A DNA stretch of 21,249 nucleotides from a virus. Shown here one piece after another: positions 7,622-14,832 of the stretch; the first letter of the stretch is position 1, and the number at the start of each line of letters is the position of its first letter. The stretch covers positions 1-21,249 of IMG/VR virus record IMGVR_UViG_3300044712_000487, one strand, 5' to 3'. The notes under the pieces were generated by a model, which saw only the letters and a program-made list of their open reading frames with translations, did not search any database and was not told where the DNA came from. The position numbers and the translations under genes were made by a program.

Positions 7622-8166
7622 TATAGTTCCTTAATTATTGTCTTTAAAAATTTAAGAAGTTCCCATTTATCACTTGAAATATGTTTATAATCAATATTAG
7701 CATCTTCAAGGAACTTAATTATGTCTTCTTTCTTTAATGCAAACCATTGTTTGTTATCATAAGATTTAAGTTTTTCAATAATGTCTTTTTTAAATTCTGG
7801 TTTTCTTTCTTCTCTATTTATTTCTTCTTGAACAATAATTTGAGGTTTTGGAGGAACTGGAATACTTGGAGTAACTTCAACAATTTGGTTTGAACTATCA
7901 TTTGTTAAAGTATGTACTTCAATTGACATTGGATCTGGAACACTGGTTTCAATAATAGGATTAGGTTTGTTTATAACTAAATTACTATTAGCGGAAACAA
8001 ATTGATCCCTTTGATTATGGATTCGTATGAAAGCAAACCCAGGAACACCCATCATTTGACTATTATCAGCGATGACTAATTGACCACCTTTGACAATAAC
8101 TATCTGCCCGTTTAAATTTAAACGAATTGGTTCTGAGCGAATTCTTTTATAAACACATAAAGCCAT
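7621..8166 (-). CDS. Hypothetical protein, beta N-terminus and helical C-terminus
   Basis: The family is not recognised. It has 181 residues in three visible parts. Residues 1-70 are beta-rich with Gly turns (IRLNLNGQIVIVKGGQLVIAD, then GVPGFAFIRI). Residues 70-120 form a Pro-rich linker (VTPSIPVPPKPQ). Residues 125-181 are a lysine-rich helical domain with hydrophobic helices separated by a short loop (ALKKEDIIKFLEDANIDYKHISSDKWELLKFLK), resembling small helix-extension-helix (SAP/HeH-like) modules that often bind nucleic acid; that comparison is tentative. It has its own late promoter and is the first gene of the neck operon, overlapping gene 13 by one base. A role in head or neck assembly is likely from context. 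Confidence 0.75.
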   Translation of the reverse strand: MALCVYKRIRSEPIRLNLNGQIVIVKGGQLVIADNSQMMGVPGFAFIRIHNQRDQFVSANSNLVINKPNPIIETSVPDPMSIEVHTLTNDSSNQIVEVTPSIPVPPKPQIIVQEEINREERKPEFKKDIIEKLKSYDNKQWFALKKEDIIKFLEDANIDYKHISSDKWELLKFLKTIIKEL

Positions 8167-8181
8167 AAATTTCTCTTTCTA

Positions 8182-8189
8182 TATTTATA
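8182..8189 (-). promoter_or_regulatory. T4-type late promoter for the 181-residue gene and neck operon
   Basis: Exact TATAAATA on the minus strand, 15 bases before ATG 8166. It sits in the 26-base gap after the 86-residue gene. The leader of about 10 bases carries a purine-rich AGAAAGAG. It probably drives genes 13, 14 and the GNAT-like gene as well. Confidence 0.75.
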
Positions 8190-8192
8190 TTT

Positions 8193-8453
8193 TTATATTT
8201 CTGCTCTCTCTTTTCTTAATTCAGAAAGTTTCTTAATATAAAAAGCATATTCCTTTTCTAAATCTTCAATCATTATTTTTGTTGCTTCATATTCTGATGT
8301 GTTAAGATCGCCAGTTTTAATGAAAGTTACTTGTCTATCTCTCGCTAATTCAAGACCATAACTAACTTCATCAAGCATTTCTTCCATGTTTCTTATAGAA
8401 GCATTTAAAAATTCTTTTTTATTATTTGCATTAACTTGATCAAAATCTACCAT
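8193..8453 (-). CDS. Hypothetical small coiled-coil protein (86 aa)
   Basis: The protein has 86 residues, starts MVDFDQVNANNKKEF and is unrecognised. Two heptad-like helices (about 12-43, NASIRNMEEMLDEVSYGLEL, and about 54-86, EATKIMIEDLEKEYAFYIKKL) are joined by a short TGDLNTSE turn, so an antiparallel helical hairpin is likely. There is no signal, membrane or cysteine feature. ATG 8453 is preceded by AAAGGAAAAATAAT, and the upstream gene stops 1 base away, so the two are co-translated. The short, charged design would suit a scaffold or chaperone-like helper, but nothing in the sequence proves this. Confidence 0.75.
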   Translation of the reverse strand: MVDFDQVNANNKKEFLNASIRNMEEMLDEVSYGLELARDRQVTFIKTGDLNTSEYEATKIMIEDLEKEYAFYIKKLSELRKERAEI

Positions 8454-8454
8454 A

Positions 8455-8817
8455 TTATTTTTCCTTTAATTCTTTAGGTAATCTTGGTTTAGAAATACCT
8501 TTTTTTATCATTTCAGTAGTAACGAAAGCATAAACTTTTTGTATTGTTGAATCTGGAACCAATTCCCAAAAATCTTGAGTTTCTATAAGATTATTAACTA
8601 CATTAAACAATTCATTATATTCTTCATCAGAAGATACATCAACAATTGATTTTCTTTTTTCAATTTCAGTTTTAACTTCTTTTAAGTTTTTTTCTTTGTC
8701 ACTATGTAATTGTTTTCTATTAACAACAATTGCTTTTTCTTGCTGTGACCAATCTATTTCATTTTTATTTTTTGAATCTTTTTTTTGATCCATATAACTT
8801 GGTTTAATAATACTCAT
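8455..8817 (-). CDS. Hypothetical protein, charged (120 aa)
   Basis: The protein has 120 residues and is not recognised. The N-terminal half is very rich in Lys and Glu (MDQKKDSKNKNEIDWSQQ) and probably disordered or coiled. The C-terminal half has a compact helical look (YNELFNVVNNLIETQDFWELVPDS...VYAFVTTEMIKKG) ending KPRLPKELKEK. ATG 8817 has a strong AAAGGAG. It is the first gene after the gp23 terminator, and a sigma70-like promoter lies at 8836-8864, with no TATAAATA nearby, so it and the 86-residue gene may be expressed before or independently of the late genes around them. Confidence 0.75.
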   Translation of the reverse strand: MSIIKPSYMDQKKDSKNKNEIDWSQQEKAIVVNRKQLHSDKEKNLKEVKTEIEKRKSIVDVSSDEEYNELFNVVNNLIETQDFWELVPDSTIQKVYAFVTTEMIKKGISKPRLPKELKEK

Positions 8818-8835
8818 AAAAACTCCTTTGATAAT

Positions 8836-8864
8836 ATTCTACCACAAACGATTTAATATACCAA
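8836..8864 (-). promoter_or_regulatory. Probable sigma70-type promoter after the gp23 terminator
   Basis: Minus strand: TTGGTA (8864-8859), 17-base spacer, TGG-TAGAAT (hexamer 8841-8836), i.e. extended -10 with near-consensus hexamers. It lies just downstream of the terminator and upstream of the 120-residue gene. There is no late motif here, so host-type transcription is the simplest reading. Confidence 0.5.
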
Positions 8865-8893
8865 CAAAAAACCCCCACCTTTCGGTGAGGGTT
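8865..8893 (-). terminator. Rho-independent terminator after gene 23
   Basis: Minus-strand RNA reads AACCCUCACC-GAAA-GGUGGGGGUU followed by UUUU. The stem has eight main pairs including one G-U, with two further A-U pairs at its base, a GNRA-type GAAA loop and a U tract. It is placed 27 bases after the gp23 stop. It insulates the highly expressed capsid gene from the genes downstream. Confidence 0.9.
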
Positions 8894-8904
8894 GTTTGAC
8901 TAGC

Positions 8905-8923
8905 CTAATCTAATTTAGATTAG
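8905..8923 (-). repeat. Inverted repeat overlapping the gp23 stop codon
   Basis: CTAATCTAA-A-TTAGATTAG: perfect 9-base arms around one central base, covering the TAA stop (8920-8922). It precedes the terminator by 11 bases. It may be an mRNA 3'-end hairpin or a protein-binding palindrome. The short centre means a full hairpin would need to open a few pairs. Confidence 0.6.
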
Positions 8924-10332
8924 AATGGGCTGGTGCCGTCAGAGACGGTGCGGAATCCAGAAGCAGCAGGAACACTTGGAGCAAGGCTACTGTTACTGAG
9001 TCTCTTGATGAGGATGTAACGGTAGTAGTTCTCAGAACCAAAGAGGTTGTTACAGATACCATAACGGGTCATAACACCGATTCTTGGGTTGAAGGAATCT
9101 TGACCAACGGCATTAACGAACATTAATGGAACGTATGGGCAATAGACAAGACCAGCATCATTATCGCGTGGTCCCTTGTAACCAACAACTGCGTAGTCAA
9201 CGCGAGCGAACATGTCACGATAGACAGTGAAACGACCGATCTGACCAACTTTAGCAACACCAGAAACTTCGGTGGTGAGGTTGGTTGCAACACTTGAAGG
9301 AGCGAATGCTTCGAGGGCTTCAAGAGCAGCGATAACTGCTGGGGAAGCGAGAACGAAGTTACCAGCGCCTCTACGGGTAGCAACGGCGATTTCATTTGAA
9401 GCCTTGAGAAGAACAGTGTAGAGAACACGGAATTTCTCTTGTTCCCAACGACCATCAGCACTACCATTAGCAGCACCAGCAGTACCATAGTCCCAAGAAA
9501 GCACACCACCAAGCTTTGCGAGCTCAATAATGTTGTTCTTAACTTCAGCATCAATCTCAGCAGCAATCTCATAAGCGAGAAGGTCTGAGAGTTCTTGAGC
9601 AACGTCAACTTGATGCATGTTCTGCAAGTCTTGTTGAGCCTCATGGGTCCAACGAGCAGCGAGCTTACGAGTCTTAGCAACGATTTCTTGTGCTTCAACA
9701 CTTAAACCCATGTAACGGATCTGGTCAGGGTTGTCGTTACAGATGTAACTCTCACCTAACTTTTCACCTACGAAGGTGTCATAGCCTGGGCGCTTGCCAA
9801 GAGCTTGATCACCACCCTTGATATTACCGTTATCAAGACGGGTTGCCCAATCAGCAACAGCAGCCATATCAGCAGAGGTTGGGAGACTGGTTGCGGAAGT
9901 TGGTGAAGAACCAGAGAAGAGACTGTTTACGGTATTGTAACCAGCTTCATCACCAGCGGTTGCACCACCAGCGGTTGTCTGGTAACGATAACGAAGAGCA
10001 TAAGCAAGACCAACTGGGGTAAACATTGGCTGAACACCAACGAGGTCATTACTTACGAGTTCTGGGAACACACGAGCAACGAGAGGCATTGCGATAGCCT
10101 TGAAGCGTGCGATACCAGCAGTACCGTCACAATTTGCTGGGGAAGCGAGAGTACCAGCACCGCCTGGGCCTGATACGGTTGCACCACCGTAAGCTTCACT
10201 GAGCTTACCTGAGAAATAGCGATGCTCTTGTTCAAGCATTGCGGCGGTGTGAGCAGCTTTCTTGTCGCTGCGAATGTGGCCTACCATTGGTTTCCACTTG
10301 TTTAAAAGCTTTTCTGCTAATGCGTTATTCAT
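8920..10332 (-). CDS. 23: Major capsid protein gp23
   Basis: Main shell protein (HK97 fold family), 470 residues (T4 521). The N-terminus EKLLNKWKPMVG matches T4 (AELLNKWKPLLE). The prohead-protease site is visible as GKLSE|AYGG (cleavage after E46; T4 has FLTE|AEIGG). Other matches are DLVGVQPM...GLAYALRYRY, AEAKSR-like IVAKTRKLAARWTHEAQQDLQNMHQVD, GNFVLASPAVIAALE, VGYKGPRDNDAGLVYCPYVPL and GVMTRYGICNNLF near the end. It has its own late promoter and a terminator, as expected for the most abundant protein. Its base composition is richer in G and C (about 50 percent in a sampled stretch) than its neighbours, probably codon adaptation. ATG 10332 has AAGGAG upstream. Confidence 0.97.
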   Translation of the reverse strand: MNNALAEKLLNKWKPMVGHIRSDKKAAHTAAMLEQEHRYFSGKLSEAYGGATVSGPGGAGTLASPANCDGTAGIARFKAIAMPLVARVFPELVSNDLVGVQPMFTPVGLAYALRYRYQTTAGGATAGDEAGYNTVNSLFSGSSPTSATSLPTSADMAAVADWATRLDNGNIKGGDQALGKRPGYDTFVGEKLGESYICNDNPDQIRYMGLSVEAQEIVAKTRKLAARWTHEAQQDLQNMHQVDVAQELSDLLAYEIAAEIDAEVKNNIIELAKLGGVLSWDYGTAGAANGSADGRWEQEKFRVLYTVLLKASNEIAVATRRGAGNFVLASPAVIAALEALEAFAPSSVATNLTTEVSGVAKVGQIGRFTVYRDMFARVDYAVVGYKGPRDNDAGLVYCPYVPLMFVNAVGQDSFNPRIGVMTRYGICNNLFGSENYYRYILIKRLSNSSLAPSVPAASGFRTVSDGTSPF

Positions 10333-10374
10333 AAAATCTCCTTATTGTTAGATTATAATTAGCTAGGATATAAG

Positions 10375-10382
10375 TATTTATA
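10375..10382 (-). promoter_or_regulatory. T4-type late promoter for gene 23
   Basis: Exact TATAAATA on the minus strand, 42 bases before ATG 10332, in the 59-base gap after gene 22. The expected leader of about 37 bases includes AAGGAG. T4 gene 23 is likewise driven by a strong late promoter. Confidence 0.85.
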
Positions 10383-10391
10383 ATAGAAGCC

Positions 10392-11435
10392 TTATCCTTT
10401 TAAGTCTCTATTTAAGGTCTTGGCCCAAGAAGACATTTCTGGGTCCATACCAGTTGTAACATTATTGACCGATTCTTGAAGTTTTTGAATTTGCTTCTTA
10501 GCGGTTTCAGTAATGTTTTGTGAAGGTGCTGGCTTTCTTACGGATTCTTCAATCACTGTGTCTTTGATTCTCTTGAAAGTTGTATCAAGTTCGTCAATTT
10601 CACATTTCTCTAATAAGAATTTCGCCTTTTCCTTCTGTTTAGCAGTAAGCCCCTCAAGAAGCGAGGATATTCTTTCTGCTTTTTCAAGTTCTTTAACCCT
10701 AGCGGATAATCTCACATTGTCCTTTATCTTAGCGTTTAAGCTTTCGGTAAGTTTCTCTGCTTCTTGTTTTGCTTCCTTAATGGTTTCTAAACCAGTGGAA
10801 TCAAATTGCACATATCCCTTTGCGAAGGTCTTTATCATTCCTTCAACAAGTGGCTTATAAGCAGCAACTTGGACTGCGGCTTCCATAATGTTCTTTGGAA
10901 TAGCGGATTCAAAGCGAGCATCCATAAATTCGGATATGCTGTGAACAATCTTTTCCTTGAACGTATCAACTTCTCTTGCAAGAGCCGCCTCTTGCGTAAT
11001 TTTGTGCTCTTTGAGTTGTTCAATAGTAGTATTCTCAATATGAGTTTGATACTCTTTGCAATTCTCTAAAGCGATTTTCATAACATGTTCTTTAAGAGCA
11101 GTTGCTTCTTGAGCAGCTATCTCTTGTGTTTGCTCAATATATTCATTGAGACTTTCAAATAAAACTTTTTCTTTTTCGGCCATTTCGTTTGCACACTTCT
11201 GAGCGAAGTTACTTGCAACATCTCTTAAAACGGCTTCTTTCTCAACTAAAACTTTATTTTGTTCTTCAAGCCAAGATTTAAGTTTTGCTTCTTTCTCTTG
11301 AAGACTCTTTGTTGCATCTGCTACTTTAGCGGCAACCATTTGATCGATTAATGAAGAAACTTCTGATTGAACTTCTTCGGAAAGAAGTTGCTTATCAAAT
11401 CCTTCAAAGAGTTTAGCTAAAACTTTATCTTTCAT
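10392..11435 (-). CDS. 22: Prohead core scaffold protein gp22
   Basis: Main internal scaffold on which the gp23 shell assembles; in T4 it is later degraded by gp21. It has 347 residues (T4 269). It is almost entirely helical and charged, rich in Lys, Glu and Ala, with long coiled-coil stretches (about 40-180 and 220-300). The composition and layout match T4 gp22 (acidic N-terminal FEGFDKQLLSEEV; segments such as ERISSLLEGLTAKQKEKAKFL resembling T4 LTESQKEKVSALVEGI). Several [L/I]-x-E sites (LFE, LSE) could be cut by gp21. It lies between genes 21 and 23 as in T4. ATG 11435 follows AGAGGAATATAT and a late promoter. Confidence 0.92.
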   Translation of the reverse strand: MKDKVLAKLFEGFDKQLLSEEVQSEVSSLIDQMVAAKVADATKSLQEKEAKLKSWLEEQNKVLVEKEAVLRDVASNFAQKCANEMAEKEKVLFESLNEYIEQTQEIAAQEATALKEHVMKIALENCKEYQTHIENTTIEQLKEHKITQEAALAREVDTFKEKIVHSISEFMDARFESAIPKNIMEAAVQVAAYKPLVEGMIKTFAKGYVQFDSTGLETIKEAKQEAEKLTESLNAKIKDNVRLSARVKELEKAERISSLLEGLTAKQKEKAKFLLEKCEIDELDTTFKRIKDTVIEESVRKPAPSQNITETAKKQIQKLQESVNNVTTGMDPEMSSWAKTLNRDLKG

Positions 11436-11458
11436 ATATATTCCTCTTTATGTAATGT

Positions 11459-11466
11459 TATTTATA
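11459..11466 (-). promoter_or_regulatory. T4-type late promoter for gene 22
   Basis: Exact TATAAATA on the minus strand, 23 bases before ATG 11435, lying in the 50-base gap after gene 21. The leader of about 18 bases carries AGAGGA. Confidence 0.85.
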
Positions 11467-11485
11467 ATTGATGAGTTAAAAATTA

Positions 11486-12178
11486 TTAAATTTGTTCAAA
11501 AAACTTTTTCACTGAATTTAATATATATGCATCAACGTCTTTTTTCGGTAAAGAACTTAATTTATTTTCTAATAAATCATAAGCTTTTGAAATTCTATTA
11601 GTATTAATAGGAACATATGATCCACCTTGGAGAATATATTCTTTTCCTTCAAGAATACCCTCAACATAACCTTCTGGTGCTGATGGATCAGCAACAATAT
11701 CTTCGGCAATTAATTCAAATTGAGTTACAAGATTTTCACCAGTTGGTCCTCTTGATAATTCACCTAAGCCTCTTGAAGAAACTCCAAGTAAACCACCGCT
11801 TTTTATAATTGAAGAAGCGATTCTACCATATTCTGTATCTAAGAGTTTTGCTTTTCCATATACATCATTACCTTGCCAAGATAATTCAGTAATCATATGA
11901 GAAACTCTATGAAGATTAATATCAACGCCTTCTGGATGTCCCAATTCTCCATAAGAACGAAGTTTTGGACCACTCATTCTTTCTTGAACATATTTAGCAA
12001 CTGATTGTTCCATTACTTGTTTATCATAAACACGACCATTACGGTTTTTTACGAGACATTGAATAAAAATACCAGTGATATACATGTCTTTTGTACCAAG
12101 TTCCTTATTCTCAATTAAGGTAACATCTTGGATTGCATTAAAATTTGGAGCTGCGGCTTCCGTAATAAATTTAAACAT
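11486..12178 (-). CDS. 21: Prohead protease gp21
   Basis: Serine protease of the herpesvirus-assemblin-like fold that matures the prohead by cleaving after [L/I]-x-E. It has 230 residues (T4 212). Catalytic residues are visible: His81 in GELGHPEG (T4 H85 in GELNHP) and Ser134 in GVSSRGLG (T4 S140 in GVSSRGLG). Other conserved parts are YITGIFIQCLVKNRNGRVY (T4 YIEGIFLQAEVVNRNKRLY) and LSWQGNDVYGKAKLLD (T4 MWWKGNDVYGRARVIE). The N-terminus FKFITEAAAP contains I-T-E, a possible self-processing or capsid-targeting site. AAAAGGG precedes ATG 12178, with a late promoter between this gene and the core-protein gene and an inverted repeat around both. Confidence 0.97.
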   Translation of the reverse strand: MFKFITEAAAPNFNAIQDVTLIENKELGTKDMYITGIFIQCLVKNRNGRVYDKQVMEQSVAKYVQERMSGPKLRSYGELGHPEGVDINLHRVSHMITELSWQGNDVYGKAKLLDTEYGRIASSIIKSGGLLGVSSRGLGELSRGPTGENLVTQFELIAEDIVADPSAPEGYVEGILEGKEYILQGGSYVPINTNRISKAYDLLENKLSSLPKKDVDAYILNSVKKFFEQI

Positions 12179-12180
12179 TT

Positions 12181-12212
12181 GTATAACCCTTTTATATTAT
12201 TTATAGTTATAC
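12181..12212 (-). repeat. Inverted repeat enclosing the gene 21 late promoter and ribosome site
   Basis: GTATAAC (12212-12206) and GTTATAC (12187-12181) are perfect 7-base arms with 18 bases between them. The loop holds TATAAATA and most of AAAAGGG, and the second arm ends 2 bases before the gene 21 ATG. Readthrough mRNA could fold here; mRNA started at the late promoter would lack the first arm. Confidence 0.5.
12198..12205 (-). promoter_or_regulatory. T4-type late promoter for gene 21
   Basis: Exact TATAAATA on the minus strand, 19 bases before ATG 12178 and immediately past the stop of the upstream core-protein gene. Expected leader is about 14 bases and includes AAAAGGG. Confidence 0.8.
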
Positions 12213-13187
12213 ATCCCTGGATATTTTCTTTGCTTCTTTAGAAAGCACTTCTTGACAATATTTTTCTGCTCTAGCATTAATATTATCATTAAGTCTTGAA
12301 GATACCATATTTTCAAATGCTTTTTGTGCTTCTGTATAGTTATCTTCTGCAATGTGATTTAAGAAATCACTAGCATGTGATTTATATTGTTCTCTTGTTG
12401 TCATAATATTCCTTGCTTCTTCTATGTCTACTTTATCAATCAATGATTGGAATTCTTTCATAACATTACTCCAGAATAGCGTATCTTTTGGTTGATTACT
12501 TGAAGAATTTTTTTGTACAGCTAATTCCCAAAACTGTCTTAATTGCGCTTTAGGTAAGCCAGTTTTACTAGCCATAGTTGTAAATAATGTTGAACTCTCA
12601 TTGAGTTGTTCAGCAAATTCATCCTTATCTAAACCTTGTGCAGCCAACCAATCTTTTGCTGATTGATATTCATCGTTTGAATTTGATGATTTTTTTGCTG
12701 ATTTCTTAATAGATAACCAATCATCTCTGGTATCTGTTGGTTCTGGTTTAATTGTAGGAGGAGAAATTGTTTCTGGTTCTTTAGGTTTTAAAGTTGAAAT
12801 TGATGGAGTTGGTGGGGCAACTTTAGGAACTGGAAGAGACGTTCCAGTTGATTGAAGTTTTTCAATTTCTGGAGAAATTATATTAACAATACAATCTCTA
12901 AAAGCAGCCTTTGCTTCTGGTGCTAATCTGGATTGAGCGATAAAACCTAAAATTTCTTTTGCTCTTCCTTCAAGTCTTTCTTTACTATCATAATTCATTT
13001 TATAATTTTTTAAAGAAGGATCGTTGTTATCTTTAGTAAAAATATTTTTTACTAAATTATCAACACCAGTAGATGATTGACCGAAACGTTGATAGTCATT
13101 GATTAGTTTTAATGCTAATTCAATTTTCTTTTTTCTTGCTTCGTTTCTTTGTTTAACTTGTGCTTTAATTAATGCCATTTTATCCAT
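12207..13187 (-). CDS. Probable prohead core protein (position of T4 gp67/gp68)
   Basis: The protein has 326 residues and lies between portal gp20 and protease gp21, where T4 has the small core proteins gp67 and gp68. Three parts are visible: a basic helical N-terminus (1-115, KQRNEARKKKIELALKLIND), a Pro/Thr-rich linker (118-155, PVPKVAPPTPS) and a helical C-terminus (160-326). The last 50 residues (FLNHIAEDNYTEAQKAFEN, then SSRLNDNINARAEKY) recall a motif I associate with the C-terminus of core proteins in many T4-like phages (helix, D-Y/L-x-x-A-x-x-x-F, K/R-L/V-N-D). An L-N-E at 195-197 fits the gp21 cleavage consensus. ATG 13187 follows AAGGAATAAACT. The call is by position and motif memory, not by full alignment. 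Confidence 0.6.
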   Translation of the reverse strand: MDKMALIKAQVKQRNEARKKKIELALKLINDYQRFGQSSTGVDNLVKNIFTKDNNDPSLKNYKMNYDSKERLEGRAKEILGFIAQSRLAPEAKAAFRDCIVNIISPEIEKLQSTGTSLPVPKVAPPTPSISTLKPKEPETISPPTIKPEPTDTRDDWLSIKKSAKKSSNSNDEYQSAKDWLAAQGLDKDEFAEQLNESSTLFTTMASKTGLPKAQLRQFWELAVQKNSSSNQPKDTLFWSNVMKEFQSLIDKVDIEEARNIMTTREQYKSHASDFLNHIAEDNYTEAQKAFENMVSSRLNDNINARAEKYCQEVLSKEAKKISRDV

Positions 13188-13197
13188 AGTTTATTCC

Positions 13198-14814
13198 TTA
13201 TAGAACCGAATCTGCTCCACCCTTATCCCCACCTTCTTCTCCACTATCACCTTCTTCGTCATCCTTTAAGAGTTTCTTTGCTTGTCTTTCAGCAATTCTC
13301 TTTTCAACATGTTCATCCCACTTATCATCATCCATTTCAAGATAATCTTTAACAATTAGCTCTGTAGAGAATATTGGATCTTCGGTATCAATTAAATCAG
13401 CAAACTTACTGAAGTTCTCAAACTTCAATTCAAGTATCTTGGCTTCAAAGAATTTATCAAAGAGGTTATTACTGAACATTTGAAGAGATATATCTTTCTC
13501 TTCTAACCCAAATTCTTCCCAAATACCTTTAAGTTTCAAATGTGTAATAAAGGTTTGTTTATAAATCTTGACAAATCTCTTGGAGAATCTCTTAACTTCT
13601 TTAACAAATTTAACTTCTTCACGAGTAATGTCTTGGGTATCACCAATTGAGAATTTACCTTCTTCACCACCCCAACGACTCTTAGGAATCTTTAAGCCTC
13701 TATATAGTTTATTGAGGAAGTAATCAACGTCAGCAATTTCACCAAGACCTTGACCACCAGGAAGAGAAGTAACTTCTGAACTACGACCACCTTGGAAAAC
13801 AGGGAACCAGAAGTCTTCAGTCATAGCCATAGCATCAAGACCTTCTGACACATCACCAGTCTTTGGATCAAAGAACTTACGTTGACGATATTTAGTCATT
13901 AACTCTTGAACGAAATGTTCTGCCTTTCCTTTAGGCATATTACCAACGTCAATCTTAAATATTCTTCTTTCTGGCGCACGAACAAGACGATATATAACAA
14001 GAGCATCTTCCATTAACTTTAAACGACGATAAGTTGTTTTGGCTTGCTCAAGGAAACTAAGAATTAATTTATCTTGTTCGGTTGAATCGTAATTAGCAAT
14101 ACCAGAAGCAGCATATGAAATTGCATTCTTAGGTAATGAAATAACTTCTTTATCTGTTCTGTATGCGTAGAAAGAAATATCTTCTGCTTCAAGATCATCC
14201 CAAATTGGATGAATTCTCGTAGTCATTAACTTTTTAACTTTAGTAATACCTTTTTCTGGCTTATCATTATCAAAACAATTCTCTAAAGCAATCTCACCGT
14301 CAATCATGAATTCTCTAAACCATGTATCAACAGTTTCATCTGCTTTTATAATCTCATACATTAAATGATCAAACTCAGCATTAATAGTTTTTCGAGCATG
14401 TTCATTTTCTTTTATTGAATTGTTTGTTATTTCTATCTTACAAAAGTTAGTTCCAGATTTATCAAAGTTAATTGCTTCATCTACATATTCATCAATAGCA
14501 AACCCAATTTCTGGGAATTTAGCCATTTCACGATAAATTTCAAGTCTCTGTTGTTTTGATGCTTCACTCTGGTAAATATATTTTGAATATATATTCATCA
14601 TTCCACTGAAATCACCAATACCAGCAAAATCTTGTAAATCAGAAATACCAACTTTTTCGGTCTTACCTTGTGTTTCAGTATCTTTGCCCTCTAAAGCATT
14701 ATAGATAGTCTGACGAACTTTGAAAAGTCTTTCCTTCTCACCTGGAGATAAAGCATCTTCTCTTTTTCTCTTACCGAAGTTCTTACCAAAATTAAAATAG
14801 TCTCTTAAAGCCAT
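13198..14814 (-). CDS. 20: Portal vertex protein gp20
   Basis: Forms the twelve-subunit portal ring that initiates prohead assembly and is the DNA channel for gp17. It has 538 residues (T4 524). Strong matches: YREMAKFPEIGFAIDEYVDEAI (T4 [22 protein letters not shown]), LKLMEDALVIYRLVRAPERR (T4 [20 protein letters not shown]), KIDVGNMPKGKAEHFVQELM (T4 [20 protein letters not shown]), AMTEDFWFPV and EVTSLPGGQGLGEIADVDYF (T4 [20 protein letters not shown]), and the FSIGDTQDITREEVKF region. The C-terminus is acidic and Gly-rich (DDEEGDSGEEGGDKGGAD). ATG 14814 has AAAAAAGGATATAT upstream. No late promoter was seen directly before it, so it may be read from the promoter at 15505-15512. Confidence 0.96.
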   Translation of the reverse strand: MALRDYFNFGKNFGKRKREDALSPGEKERLFKVRQTIYNALEGKDTETQGKTEKVGISDLQDFAGIGDFSGMMNIYSKYIYQSEASKQQRLEIYREMAKFPEIGFAIDEYVDEAINFDKSGTNFCKIEITNNSIKENEHARKTINAEFDHLMYEIIKADETVDTWFREFMIDGEIALENCFDNDKPEKGITKVKKLMTTRIHPIWDDLEAEDISFYAYRTDKEVISLPKNAISYAASGIANYDSTEQDKLILSFLEQAKTTYRRLKLMEDALVIYRLVRAPERRIFKIDVGNMPKGKAEHFVQELMTKYRQRKFFDPKTGDVSEGLDAMAMTEDFWFPVFQGGRSSEVTSLPGGQGLGEIADVDYFLNKLYRGLKIPKSRWGGEEGKFSIGDTQDITREEVKFVKEVKRFSKRFVKIYKQTFITHLKLKGIWEEFGLEEKDISLQMFSNNLFDKFFEAKILELKFENFSKFADLIDTEDPIFSTELIVKDYLEMDDDKWDEHVEKRIAERQAKKLLKDDEEGDSGEEGGDKGGADSVL

Positions 14815-14832
14815 ATATATCCTTTTTTAATA

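Noticed and set aside
9123-9701. 192-residue ORF within the capsid gene
   Set aside because: Out-of-frame shadow of gp23; the length reflects the lower AT content there, and the product is Leu/Ser-rich nonsense.
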